64,000 bases of DNA from Microbacterium terrae (GTDB lineage: Bacteria > Actinomycetota > Actinomycetes > Actinomycetales > Microbacteriaceae), in NCBI RefSeq assembly GCF_017831975.1, contig NZ_JAFDSS010000001.1, forward strand, positions 372,001 to 436,000, read 5' to 3'. The notes beneath the pieces were generated by a model. That model was not told the origin of the DNA. It ran no database searches and was given only the letters and a program-made list of their open reading frames with translations. Each line of letters begins with the position of its first letter. Position 1 is the first letter of the stretch. Shown piece after piece: positions 45,759 to 54,593 of the stretch. The position numbers were made by a program, and so were the translations under genes.

Positions 45759-45794
45759 TTGAGATCGAGAACGTTCTACATATAACGTTCTCGA
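45759..45794 (+). promoter_or_regulatory. GH116 promoter with two LacI-type operators
   Basis: TTGAGA (45759-45764), 16-base spacer and TATAAC (45781-45786). Operator TCGAGAACGTTCTACA (45765-45780) exactly fills the spacer; a second, CATATAACGTTCTCGA (45779-45794), covers the -10. Their centres are 14 bp apart. They match the consensus of the 34.5-kb sites at 13 and 12 of 16 positions. Confidence 0.72.
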
Positions 45795-45827
45795 CGAACC
45801 CTGATTTCCTGAGACGAAGGAGTCCCC

Positions 45828-48800
45828 ATGAGTGACAAGTTCGATGCCGGATCCGGCATCCACCGCCGCAGACGCACGCCAGCCCTCGTGGCGATGGGCG
45901 TTTCTGCGCTACTGGTCGCGACCATGGCGCCCAGCGCTGCCGTGGCGGCGCCGCCGACGGACGAGATCCCCGATTCGGCCACCGTCCGACCGCTGGGGGA
46001 GATCGGGCCCACCGCGTCGAGCTTCCTCTGCCAGATCTACCCCGAGTACTGCGCCTTCTTCCCGTCGCCTACGGCAGGAATGGGCATTCCGCTCGGCGGC
46101 ATCGGCGCGGGCAACTTCATGATCAATCAGTCGGGAACCTTCGGCCCGTGGTGGTTCGGTGGGAGCCAAGGCGCCGATCACGCTTACGAGGTCCGGGCGC
46201 TCCCGCAGGCAGCTTTCCACGTCTACGAGAAGGTGGGCGCAAGCGCGCCGACCGTGACGACCCTCGCCACGGACGGCCCCGAGAGCACCAATCCGGCGCA
46301 GACCTGGGAGTCGCCGCTGCCTGGCTGGAACACCCTGGACGCCGGTGACGCCTCCTACTCGGCCCTGTACCCGTTCGGCTGGATGGACTACGGCACCGAG
46401 AAGCTGTCCACCGATGTGCAGCTGAAGTTCTACTCGCCCATCGTCGCGGGCGAGGACAAGCGGTCGTCGCTGCCTGTCGCGTACTTCGACGTGACGATCA
46501 CGAATCCGAGCACCACCGACCCCGCCGATGTCTCGGCGATGTTCACGATGCCCAATGTCGCGGGCCACGAGGGGATCGAGCCGGCGACGGTACGCGAAGG
46601 ACTCACGAGCCAGCACCGCAAGGCGAAGGGCATCGAAGCGGTGACGCTCTCGTCCGACTCCGACGCGAACACCCCCGACGCCTACAAGTCGGAATGGACG
46701 ATCGCCGCCAAGACCGCCCCCGGCCAAACGGTGTCGTATGTGACGTCGTGGGATGCCGACGGCGACGGCTCGGACATCTACGCCGAGTTCGCCGACGGCA
46801 CCCTCGGCAACAACGCATTGGATGACTCCGCATCTGCCGGAGCGATCGCGGTCTCCGCGCACCTGGCGCCGGGCGCGACCACCACCATCCCGCTCGTCAT
46901 GACGTGGGACTTCCCACAGGTCGCCTTCCAGGACAACTCGACCGTTTGGATGCGGCGCTACACCGAGTACTACGGTGCAAGGACGAACGCGCAGAACGAG
47001 TACGTGTCGGGTTCCTACGCGTTCCACCAGTCGTTCAACATCGCCAAGGACGCTCTCGCCAAGAAGGACGAGAACCTCGCGGACGTCCTCAAGTGGTGGC
47101 AGCCGGTCGTCGATGACGACGAATACCCTGACTGGTTGAAGGAGGCATCACTCAACCAACTCGCCAATCTTCCCTTCCACACGGCGCTGTGGGAGAACGG
47201 CCTGGTTTCGAACGACTACGACGTCACCGGGCTGGGCGAGCGCACGCCCTCGGACCGCGCCGGCAATGACGTCCCCGGCACGCACAACTACCTGGGCGTC
47301 GACGCGAACTCCGGTGGTGCGTCCACCAACGGAATGGGCGGCGAGATCGCGATCTTCAGCCAGGTCGTCTACTCGGAGATGTTCCCGAACATCGAACGCG
47401 ATCGGCTGATCGCCAAGGCGGAAGCCATCATGGACCCCAACTCCCAGGGAGACCCGTGGGATTTCTCCGTGACGGAGCGTGACGGCGACAACCCGTTCAT
47501 CGCGTGGCATCAAGGCTACGGCGCTGAGCCCGGTCGGTCGTCATTCATCGATCGCCCGTCCAACAACCTCTACCGCATGTACGACTACGCGAAGCGGTAT
47601 GACAGAGACGGGTCGTTCCTCGAGTTCGTGTACCCGTCGATGCTTCGCACCATCGGGTTCCTGCAGGACCTCGTCCCTGCGGATTACGCGCTCCCCGAGG
47701 CTCCTGGCAAGAACACATTCAATCCGGCTATGGGTGGCATGGCGAGCGCGTTCAACGACACCGAGGCTACGGCTCGTTTCGATTCCTACACGTCGTCGCT
47801 GTACATCCTCGCCCTCGAAGCGATGATCGAGGCGGGGAAGATGACGGGTGAGGATGCCGCGGTGATCGGCAGTTGGGAGGCTGCGTTGTCCGCCGCGCGC
47901 GCCGACTTCGACGAGCTCTTCTGGATAGAGGGCGAGGGTTACTACCAGTACCGAGCACTTGTCCTCAACGACAACGGCACGCCCGACGACCCCGCTGACG
48001 ACTTCCGAGGCGATTCCAACATCGCGCACGTCGCGACGTTCCTCTCGCAGACGCTCGCAGAGCGGGCGGGGCTGGACAACATCGTCGACTACGCGAAGTA
48101 CGAGACCCACCTGCTCACCTCTGCGACGAAGCTCGCGAAGAGCGGGACTCCGATGGCCGACTACTCCTTCGCGGCATACCAGGTCAGCGCGGGCAAGATC
48201 CTCGGAAACGAGACGCTCGTACAGCAGGGGCTGGCCATGGGAGCGTCCGTCGCAACGGATCTGTGGAATGACCCGGCGAACAACATCCAGTTCAACGGAC
48301 CGATCACGTACGGTGGGCTCTTCGGCAACCTCTACCCGGGCTGGGAGGGCAACCTCGCCGTGTGGCAGATCGTCGAGGCCATCGACACCGATGTGAGCAA
48401 GGCTGCGCTGCGCGCCACGATCGACTCGGCGAATCCCCTCGTCGAGACGGAGTACACGTCGAACAGTTGGTCGAAGTTCGTCAAGGCCAAGGATGCCGCG
48501 GTTGCGGCTATGTGGTCGAACGCGAACGAGCAGGCGAAGATCGACCGCACCGAGCGGAAGCTGGCCGACGCGATCTCCGGGCTGAAGAGCACGGACAAGT
48601 CCGCTCCGACGATCACAATCAAGCCGGAGTCGAAGGGCAGGGACGGGATCTTCAGAAGCGTCAGCTTCAAGCTGGCGGATGCCGGAAAGATCGACAAGCT
48701 CACCCTGAACGGCGTCGAGAAGGACCTCGCCAACGACCCCTACAGTGACCTGAACGCGGTCACGCCAGGAGTCTTCGGCGCGAAGGCGGGGAGCAACGAG

Positions 48801-49133
48801 CTGAAGGTCTACGACGTCGTCGGCAACGCCGCGAAGCTGACCTTTGTTCTCGATGCGACGCCACCGACGATCGAGGTGAAGACCGGTGCGAAGGACACCG
48901 TCGGCGACGCGACCAGCGGATACCAGCTCGTTTCATTCAAGCTGTTCGACGAGTTCAAGGTTGATCGCCTGACGCTCAACGGGGTGGCGAAGGATCTGAC
49001 CGATAACAAGTGGTCGGACCTGAACAAGGTGAAGCCGGACACGTTCGGCGCTGTCGCCGGGGTGAACGAGCTGACGGTGTACGACGTCGCGGGCAACGCC
49101 ACGACGCTCACCTTCACTCTGCTCGCCGGTTGA
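45828..49133 (+). CDS. Secreted glycoside hydrolase family 116 (glucosylceramidase-like) with C-terminal repeats
   Basis: A 1101-residue exported protein. A Sec signal (RRRR, hydrophobic stretch, cleavage near AVA-APP, residue 40) is followed by the GH116 N-terminal beta domain with IPLGGIGAGNF near residue 88. The (alpha/alpha)6 barrel includes PDWLKEASLNQLANLPFHTA and WENG, then FNDTEATARFDSYTSSLY. A helical FIVAR-like stretch (about 905-965) precedes two roughly 90-residue beta repeats, each containing KLTLNG/RLTLNG, DLN, and NELxVYDVxGNA. No LPXTG anchor is seen. Family members hydrolyse beta-glucosides or beta-xylosides, including glucosylceramide-like lipids. It is the only clearly secreted hydrolase here. 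AAGGAG precedes the ATG. Confidence 0.85.
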   Translation: MSDKFDAGSGIHRRRRTPALVAMGVSALLVATMAPSAAVAAPPTDEIPDSATVRPLGEIGPTASSFLCQIYPEYCAFFPSPTAGMGIPLGGIGAGNFMINQSGTFGPWWFGGSQGADHAYEVRALPQAAFHVYEKVGASAPTVTTLATDGPESTNPAQTWESPLPGWNTLDAGDASYSALYPFGWMDYGTEKLSTDVQLKFYSPIVAGEDKRSSLPVAYFDVTITNPSTTDPADVSAMFTMPNVAGHEGIEPATVREGLTSQHRKAKGIEAVTLSSDSDANTPDAYKSEWTIAAKTAPGQTVSYVTSWDADGDGSDIYAEFADGTLGNNALDDSASAGAIAVSAHLAPGATTTIPLVMTWDFPQVAFQDNSTVWMRRYTEYYGARTNAQNEYVSGSYAFHQSFNIAKDALAKKDENLADVLKWWQPVVDDDEYPDWLKEASLNQLANLPFHTALWENGLVSNDYDVTGLGERTPSDRAGNDVPGTHNYLGVDANSGGASTNGMGGEIAIFSQVVYSEMFPNIERDRLIAKAEAIMDPNSQGDPWDFSVTERDGDNPFIAWHQGYGAEPGRSSFIDRPSNNLYRMYDYAKRYDRDGSFLEFVYPSMLRTIGFLQDLVPADYALPEAPGKNTFNPAMGGMASAFNDTEATARFDSYTSSLYILALEAMIEAGKMTGEDAAVIGSWEAALSAARADFDELFWIEGEGYYQYRALVLNDNGTPDDPADDFRGDSNIAHVATFLSQTLAERAGLDNIVDYAKYETHLLTSATKLAKSGTPMADYSFAAYQVSAGKILGNETLVQQGLAMGASVATDLWNDPANNIQFNGPITYGGLFGNLYPGWEGNLAVWQIVEAIDTDVSKAALRATIDSANPLVETEYTSNSWSKFVKAKDAAVAAMWSNANEQAKIDRTERKLADAISGLKSTDKSAPTITIKPESKGRDGIFRSVSFKLADAGKIDKLTLNGVEKDLANDPYSDLNAVTPGVFGAKAGSNELKVYDVVGNAAKLTFVLDATPPTIEVKTGAKDTVGDATSGYQLVSFKLFDEFKVDRLTLNGVAKDLTDNKWSDLNKVKPDTFGAVAGVNELTVYDVAGNATTLTFTLLAG

Positions 49134-49139
49134 CCGGAC

Positions 49140-49178
49140 GACGGGGAGGGTCGATGCGGCGGATCGGCCCTCCCCGTC
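49140..49178. terminator. Terminator hairpin between GH116 and the conjugation operon
   Basis: Arms GACGGGGAGGG (49140-49150) and CCCTCCCCGTC (49168-49178) pair perfectly over 11 bp. It lies six bases after the GH116 stop and about 70 bp from the end of the convergent DUF4913 gene. The remaining bases to 49250 show no tRNA or clear attachment site. Confidence 0.8.
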
Positions 49179-49250
49179 GTGAATTCCTGACTAGCCCGAG
49201 ACCGCGATGGCTGGCGCCAACTCCAATATCTCGTCGCCGCGGCGCGCGGC

Positions 49251-49763
49251 TCAGCTGGACCGCCGTCTGGCCACATCGCTCAGTACGTGTGCAACGAAAT
49301 CTGCACCGCGATCCGAGATGACCTCTTCTGCGGCGTCGACACGGACGGAGTCACCCGGCCACACCGACAGCCGCGTCGGGCGATCTCTGTCTAGCTTTGT
49401 CCCGGAGACTGAGACCCACTCGCGCAGCCGCTGCCGTGCGTCGGCAAAGTCTCGGTGCCAGCCGAGCGGTGCGGATGCATGCTGGTCAGGATCGTACGCG
49501 CCGAGCCAGTGGGTGTGGAGCGCGGACAGCTCCCAGACGAGTTCCCAATGGCGATGCCAGAGCGGAGGAACTATCGATGCTGGAAGCCCGTAGGTCCGGC
49601 GGAGCCAGTTCACCCAGTGGTTGAGTTCGAGCCATTCGGTCTCGGCTTCCTCGGCCGTCAGCAGGTTCCAATTGATCGACCGTGGCGGGTCTGCGGTCGC
49701 TCCGGGCGCGTAGTCGTCCTCGGACAGTGATTCTGGTTCGCTTTCATCGCGTGTGTCGCCCAC
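49251..49763 (-). CDS. DUF4913 domain protein
   Basis: A 170-residue protein whose core (about residues 35-125) matches DUF4913: WVNWLRRTYGLP, then PPLWHRHWELVWELSALHTHW and LGWHRDFADARQRL. The function of this domain is unknown; it is found almost only on actinobacterial conjugative elements. It starts with GTG at 49763, six bases after the SSB stop, so it is read as part of the operon, and it is the last gene of it. No membrane segment or signal is seen; it is Trp-rich and acidic at its N-terminus. Confidence 0.82.
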   Translation of the reverse strand: MGDTRDESEPESLSEDDYAPGATADPPRSINWNLLTAEEAETEWLELNHWVNWLRRTYGLPASIVPPLWHRHWELVWELSALHTHWLGAYDPDQHASAPLGWHRDFADARQRLREWVSVSGTKLDRDRPTRLSVWPGDSVRVDAAEEVISDRGADFVAHVLSDVARRRSS

Positions 49764-49769
49764 AGTTGT

Positions 49770-50219
49770 TCACCGACCGAGTGCAGTAACGTCGGCCCTT
49801 TCGCGTTCTGTCCGCCGTTCGGGAGCCGCGCAGGCCGCGTCTCCGAGTTCTCGCGCTGCCCGTCTAGTGCGATCCACTCTGTAGTTAGTGCGCGCGGTGT
49901 CGTGCCCGATGTGTTTCGCGACGAACTCCTCCGCCTCCGTCACCTGGCCGGCGCGCTCGACGGTGAACGTTCGGATGTAGCCCTCGGCGACGAAGCTGTC
50001 CCCCTTCTGGAATCGGTCCAGCGCTCGCTCGGCTGTCGCGCGATAGGCGACGAGGTCGTGGAAGCTCGGGTCGAGTTCGGTGAAGCTGCCGTCGTCGTTG
50101 CGTCGGAAGTGCGGCTGGCCGATGCGGACGTAGAGACGTGCGTCTCCGCTCTCCGTAACCGTGCGCTGCGGCTCCGAGGCGATGAAGCCGGACAAGGACT
50201 GCTGGGTGTGGATCGTCAT
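49770..50219 (-). CDS. ssb: Single-stranded DNA-binding protein
   Basis: A 149-residue protein with an OB-fold SSB domain: GFIASEPQRTVTESGDARLYVRI, split here as strand 1 and strand 2, then FHDLVAYRATAERALDRFQKGDSFVAEGYI, the conserved oligomerisation and DNA-binding region. The C-terminal tail is basic and lacks the acidic DDDIPF-type tip of housekeeping SSBs, which fits an accessory SSB of a mobile element. ATG at 50219 has AGGAGG; the frame upstream is not coding. It should protect transferred or replicating single-stranded DNA. Confidence 0.85.
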   Translation of the reverse strand: MTIHTQQSLSGFIASEPQRTVTESGDARLYVRIGQPHFRRNDDGSFTELDPSFHDLVAYRATAERALDRFQKGDSFVAEGYIRTFTVERAGQVTEAEEFVAKHIGHDTARTNYRVDRTRRAARELGDAACAAPERRTERERADVTALGR

Positions 50220-50289
50220 GGCGTCCTCCTGCATCGGGCGGGAACGCGAAAGCCCCGCGCTGACCAGTAGGTGCGCTGCGTGGCCCAAC

Positions 50290-52086
50290 TCAGTCGCCGG
50301 GATCCACCGCCGCGGGCGAACCGCGGCGCAGCCGCTCCTCGACCTCCGCGCGATCTGATCGGAGCGCCGCTGCATCGGTCCGTGATGTCCACGGCCTCAA
50401 CCGGGTCACGATCGGTGGCGCCGACCGGAGCATCACGAGTCCGGTGCCGAACGGCAGGCGTCGGATCGTGTCCGGCGGGAGGATCGCGACTCGCCGGACC
50501 GACCGCTGCGAAGACCTAGAGCCACGGTCCCCGACCGTGGTGGAGTCGGTCGCCTCGTCGCGGTCTCCGATGAGCGTGGACAGATCCTGGAGGTCGCGGG
50601 AGTTGGATGCGCCGCCGAGGATGATCTTCACGATCGAGGCATCCCAGATCGCACCGGCCCCGTTGTCGTTCCACTTCGCCCGCGCCTGAGCGAGAGATTG
50701 CAGCACCGGCATGGTCGTCATCCCGGTGCCTCCGCCTTCGGCCATGAGTGTCGGAAGGGAGGGGAGCGGCGCGAGGTTGCCGATCTCGTCGAGTGCGAGC
50801 AGCAGGGGCGGGTCGAGCCGAGCACCGGGACTACGTGCCGCCATTCTTCGGGCACATTCGACGAGGTCTTCAACGAAAGCGGCGACCAGCGCGGCCGAGT
50901 TGTTCGCCCCCGCGCCAGTCGCCAGCAAGTAGAGAGTGCCGTTGCCGCGGAGGAATGCCTCGGGGTCGAACTCCTCCCCCTCTGGCGGCGAGACGGCGCG
51001 CAGCACTCGGGGGTCTGCGAGAGCCCCGAGCGCAAGAGAGACGCCCTGCCAGATCGAGTCGCGCGTGCGGGGGTCGGAATCGAGCATCGCTCGCAGCGAA
51101 TCCGCCCACCCGGTTGCGGCTCGTGCGTCGTTGACGAGGATGGCGACTGCGTCAGCTGCTTCGGAGGGGTCGAGCGTCCAGCGGAACAGGTCACTGGGGC
51201 TCCGGTTGCCGATCGCAGCCGCATGGAGAAGTGTCTGAAGCGCGGTTCGTGTCTTTGCCTCCCAGAAGCCACCAGATTCGACCCCGCCTGCGCCGAGCCC
51301 TGTCCCCGACGCGAGTCCCGCAGCGCGGATCATCGCGGTGAGGGGATCGTCGCAGCCGCGAATGGTGGACCATCGCAGCCCTGCAGCAAGACCGCCGGCG
51401 AGTTCCTGTGGGTCGAAGACCGCGACCGGTCCGACGCGCGACCGCGCCTGCATCGTGGCGGTGAGGTTGTCGGGTCGGGTGGATGTCGTAACGACGGCTC
51501 CGGGGGCGTCGAGGATTGCGTTGATCACGACGTGCAGGCCCTTGCCAGATCGGGGAGGGCCGATCACGAGGACGGAGTCCTCGACACTCGCCCAGACCGG
51601 AGTCGAATGCGCGTGCCCGAGCAGGTACCCGGCATCGATGGCCTTCGGCCGCTCCAGTGACGGGCGCAGGTGACGGGCTCTCCTTAGCAGCGCTTTGCGC
51701 GATGCGAACGCGACGACATCGGCGCGCGTCGCGATGCCCGGTGTTCGCTCGACCGCCGCGTCCGTTCTGCCTCCGATGTGTCGGATGGCGAACCAGATCC
51801 CCGCGCCGATGGCACTGGCCCCGCCGAGCAGCAGGCAGGCACAGATCCAGTACGCCACAGTGCTGAGGGTCGGGCTCCCGACTATGGCACCCGGGGTGCC
51901 CGGGCTCGTCAAGATTCCGAAGCCCGATTCGATCGCACCCGTCGGTGGTGGTGCTCCGGTTATCCACGCGGCGACGGATGCTGCACCCCGAAGGATCAGG
52001 AGGACCACGACCCCGACGACGAGGATGATCAGCCCGAGATTCGTGAGTTCATCGCCCATCGGCCGCGGGCTGTGCGGCGAACTCAT
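50290..52086 (-). CDS. Type IV coupling protein (TraG/VirD4 family)
   Basis: A 598-residue protein. Two hydrophobic segments near the N-terminus (about residues 18-40 and 75-100) anchor it; the ATPase follows with Walker A GPPRSGKG near residue 174 and Walker B LLLALDEIGN. The C-terminal part carries the TraM-recognition-type domain. ATG at 52086 has GGGAG seven bases upstream. It links the relaxosome to the secretion channel and powers DNA export. DprA-like gene ends 20 bp upstream of its start (overlap depends on start choice). Confidence 0.9.
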   Translation of the reverse strand: MSSPHSPRPMGDELTNLGLIILVVGVVVLLILRGAASVAAWITGAPPPTGAIESGFGILTSPGTPGAIVGSPTLSTVAYWICACLLLGGASAIGAGIWFAIRHIGGRTDAAVERTPGIATRADVVAFASRKALLRRARHLRPSLERPKAIDAGYLLGHAHSTPVWASVEDSVLVIGPPRSGKGLHVVINAILDAPGAVVTTSTRPDNLTATMQARSRVGPVAVFDPQELAGGLAAGLRWSTIRGCDDPLTAMIRAAGLASGTGLGAGGVESGGFWEAKTRTALQTLLHAAAIGNRSPSDLFRWTLDPSEAADAVAILVNDARAATGWADSLRAMLDSDPRTRDSIWQGVSLALGALADPRVLRAVSPPEGEEFDPEAFLRGNGTLYLLATGAGANNSAALVAAFVEDLVECARRMAARSPGARLDPPLLLALDEIGNLAPLPSLPTLMAEGGGTGMTTMPVLQSLAQARAKWNDNGAGAIWDASIVKIILGGASNSRDLQDLSTLIGDRDEATDSTTVGDRGSRSSQRSVRRVAILPPDTIRRLPFGTGLVMLRSAPPIVTRLRPWTSRTDAAALRSDRAEVEERLRRGSPAAVDPGD

Positions 52087-52105
52087 TCCACGGCTCCCGA
52101 TGCGA

Positions 52106-53083
52106 TCACAACGCAACTCCCGAAGCCGTGCGGGTCACTGCCTTCGGGGGGCGTGTGAGCCTCATCTCCGATATCCCTTGCCGCTCGAGCATCTTGACTA
52201 CGTCATCGGCGCCGACGATCACGGAGGCGCCCTCCTTGAGCAGTCGATGGCACCCGGCGCTCGCCGCGCTCGTCACGGGGCCTGGTACTGCCCCGACTGG
52301 TCGATCGAGTTCCCGCGCTCGTTGCGCGATGTCGAGGGACCCGGATCGGTATCCGGCCTCGACCACCACTGTTGCGCCGGAGAGACCTGCGAGGACGCGG
52401 TTCCGCTGCATGAAGCGCCACCGCGTCGGAACGGCGCCCGGAGGAAGCTCACTCAGCACCAGCCCGCCATCGTCGACGATCCGGCCGAAGAGATCGTGGT
52501 GCCCCGCGGGATACGGTCGATCGACGCCCGCCGCCATGACTGCGACCGTTGCGCCCGGGCGCGCTGCGATCGCCGCTCGATGTGCCGCGCCGTCGATGCC
52601 GTAGGCGCCGCCTGAGACGACGATATGCCCGCCGCCGGTGAGCTCCGACGCCAAATCCGATGCGATGTGCTCGCCGTAGCGGGTGGCCGCCCGCGCCCCG
52701 ACGATGGCCACGCGTGACCTCACAGACCCACTCGCCAGGCGTGCGGTGTTCCCTCTTGCCCATAGTGCGAGCGGTGTGAGATCGCCGAGTTGGTCGAGGT
52801 CGCGAGGCCAGTCCGAACTCTCCGGGGTGAGAATGAGTAGGCCCAGCCGTGCGGAGGCTTCCTCGAGGCGCGGCCCCGCGTCGTCCTCGATTCTTGGCAC
52901 GAGTCGTCGCCGCCACAGTTCGAGTTCCACAGGGTCGATCCCTATGATGTCCTGCTCGTCGTTGAGCACGAGGTCGAGCGTCGCCGCTGCCCCTCGTTGG
53001 CGCACGATTGCGCCGGTGGTGCGGTCACCCGGTTCGCACGTTGCGCCGAGCACGATGCGGGCGAGCCGGTCGGATTCTGTCAT
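52106..53083 (-). CDS. DprA-like DNA-processing protein
   Basis: A 325-residue protein with a DprA/Smf Rossmann fold: VAIVGARAATRYGEHIA near residue 125, VSGGAYGIDGAAHRAA, and SELPPGAVPTRWRFMQRNRVLAGLS, including the ssDNA-binding Arg positions of the family. The C-terminal extension is short. ATG has GGGAGAACGAC upstream. DprA proteins load RecA on single-stranded DNA entering the cell; inside a conjugation operon it may handle incoming plasmid strands. The chromosomal dprA is normally elsewhere, so this is an accessory copy (inference). Confidence 0.9.
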   Translation of the reverse strand: MTESDRLARIVLGATCEPGDRTTGAIVRQRGAAATLDLVLNDEQDIIGIDPVELELWRRRLVPRIEDDAGPRLEEASARLGLLILTPESSDWPRDLDQLGDLTPLALWARGNTARLASGSVRSRVAIVGARAATRYGEHIASDLASELTGGGHIVVSGGAYGIDGAAHRAAIAARPGATVAVMAAGVDRPYPAGHHDLFGRIVDDGGLVLSELPPGAVPTRWRFMQRNRVLAGLSGATVVVEAGYRSGSLDIAQRARELDRPVGAVPGPVTSAASAGCHRLLKEGASVIVGADDVVKMLERQGISEMRLTRPPKAVTRTASGVAL

Positions 53084-53114
53084 GTCGTTCTCCCTTGTCG
53101 CGCTACTCGTGTTG

Positions 53115-54593
53115 TCAGCCCAGCGACATCCGCGTCGTCGTGTCGAAGAGGTCCAGCTCGTCGGGATGGAGCTGGTGCTGTACGACGAAGCTGCGGTCCT
53201 TGATCCGCCAGAGACCCTGGCCGAGCCCGAGGGTCGGAAGGAGCGCCTCCTCGGTGCGGGTCAGCCCGAGTGCGGTCGACGTGGCGCTGAGCTGGTCCGG
53301 CTCCTGGCGATAGACGATGCGGGTCTCCGCGTTTGCGAGAAGCGAGGAAGCGAGAGCGCGCATTGCCGACCCGGCGTCGCCGACATTGTCGAGGTCGGAC
53401 AGCTTATGGAAGACGATCATGTTCGCGATTCCGTAATGGCGAGCGAGTCGCCATTGCGCATCCATTCGCCGGAGGAGCGCGGGGTGCGCCATGAGGCGCC
53501 AGGCCTCGTCGTAGATCACCCATCTCTGCCCGCCGGCCGGGTCGGTGAGCGCCGACTCCATCCATGCCGAGCAGCACGTCATCAGCATCGACACCAGCGT
53601 CGAGTTCTCGGCCACGCGCGAGAGATCGAGCGTCATCATCGGCAAGCTCGGGTCGAACCTGACCGTCGAGGGCCCATCGAAGAGGCCCGCGAGGTCTCCG
53701 GAGACGAGGCGGCGAAGGGCATGGCCCACGAGCCTGCCGTCATCGGGACGGCCCGCAGGGGTGCCGTTCGCTCCTGGGAAAAGGATGCGGTCCACCACCA
53801 TCGGCAGCGTCGGGATGCTCGCCTCTCGAACAGCTTCCGTGAGAGCGAGGTCGATCGAGGTGTGCTCGAGGGGCGAGAGCGGGCGGTCGAGCACAGTCTC
53901 AGCGAGTGCCCCGACGAGATCCCGCCGTCGGGCCGTCACCTGAGCCGCCCATTCGGCATCCGATGCCGTGGCGGGCCGGTGTCCTTCGTCGAGCGGGTTG
54001 AGACGGTTGGGCAGCCCGTGGCCGAGCGCGATCGCCCGACCGCCAACCGCCTCGGCGACGGCGGTGTGCTCGCCCTTCGGGTCCCCGGGCACATAGACGC
54101 GTCGACCGAAAGGGAGCGACCGCGTGTACAGCGCCTTGGCGAGCGCGGACTTGCCGGCCCCGACGATGCCCGCGAGAACGACGTTCGGGGCGGTGATGAC
54201 GCCCTGCTGGTAGAGCACCCAGGGGTCGTAGACGAACGAGCCGCCCGAGAAGAGGTCCTGTCCGACGAACACTCCAGAGGCCCCGAGGCCACCCTCAGCA
54301 AGGAACGGGTAGTGCCCTGCGAGCGTTGCGGAGGTGTCCTGGTGCTTCGGTAGGCGCAGTCGGCCGGCGGTCCTGAGCGCGCCTGGCCCGTCCTCGCCGC
54401 CGGAGGGCAGGTACTCCTTCGCTTTGGTCTCCGCGCGTTCGCGCTCCCCGACGGTTTGACGCTCCAGCGCGCGAGCTCGCTTGGCTTCTCCCACCAGTCG
54501 CTTGATCGAGCGCAACCGCTCGCGGCGCGCTCGGGCAGAGTCCTCGGCGGGAAAGACCAGCCCTGCTGTGTGAGTCCGTTCGATGTCGCTCAT
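53115..54593 (-). CDS. VirB4/TraC-type conjugation ATPase
   Basis: A 492-residue soluble ATPase. After a charged N-terminal helix (ARARRERLRSIKRLVGEAKR), Walker A GIVGAGKSALAKAL lies near residue 148 and Walker B RWVIYDEAWRL near residue 360; the PGDPKGEHTAVAEA and HKLSDL segments are typical of VirB4-family C-terminal domains. ATG at 54593 overlaps the stop of the upstream gene (ATGA). The N-terminal half usual in VirB4 seems to be supplied by the separate SCO6880 protein two genes upstream. It drives pilus assembly or substrate transfer. Confidence 0.87.
   Translation of the reverse strand: MSDIERTHTAGLVFPAEDSARARRERLRSIKRLVGEAKRARALERQTVGERERAETKAKEYLPSGGEDGPGALRTAGRLRLPKHQDTSATLAGHYPFLAEGGLGASGVFVGQDLFSGGSFVYDPWVLYQQGVITAPNVVLAGIVGAGKSALAKALYTRSLPFGRRVYVPGDPKGEHTAVAEAVGGRAIALGHGLPNRLNPLDEGHRPATASDAEWAAQVTARRRDLVGALAETVLDRPLSPLEHTSIDLALTEAVREASIPTLPMVVDRILFPGANGTPAGRPDDGRLVGHALRRLVSGDLAGLFDGPSTVRFDPSLPMMTLDLSRVAENSTLVSMLMTCCSAWMESALTDPAGGQRWVIYDEAWRLMAHPALLRRMDAQWRLARHYGIANMIVFHKLSDLDNVGDAGSAMRALASSLLANAETRIVYRQEPDQLSATSTALGLTRTEEALLPTLGLGQGLWRIKDRSFVVQHQLHPDELDLFDTTTRMSLG

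Noticed and set aside
49179..49250. Possible attachment site or tRNA at the edge of the mobile element
   Set aside because: No tRNA fold, no direct repeat and no recombinase gene could be seen in the window.
49960..49985. GAACGTTC inside the SSB gene as a further LacI operator
   Set aside because: It lies within coding sequence, lacks the outer half-site bases and is not near a promoter.
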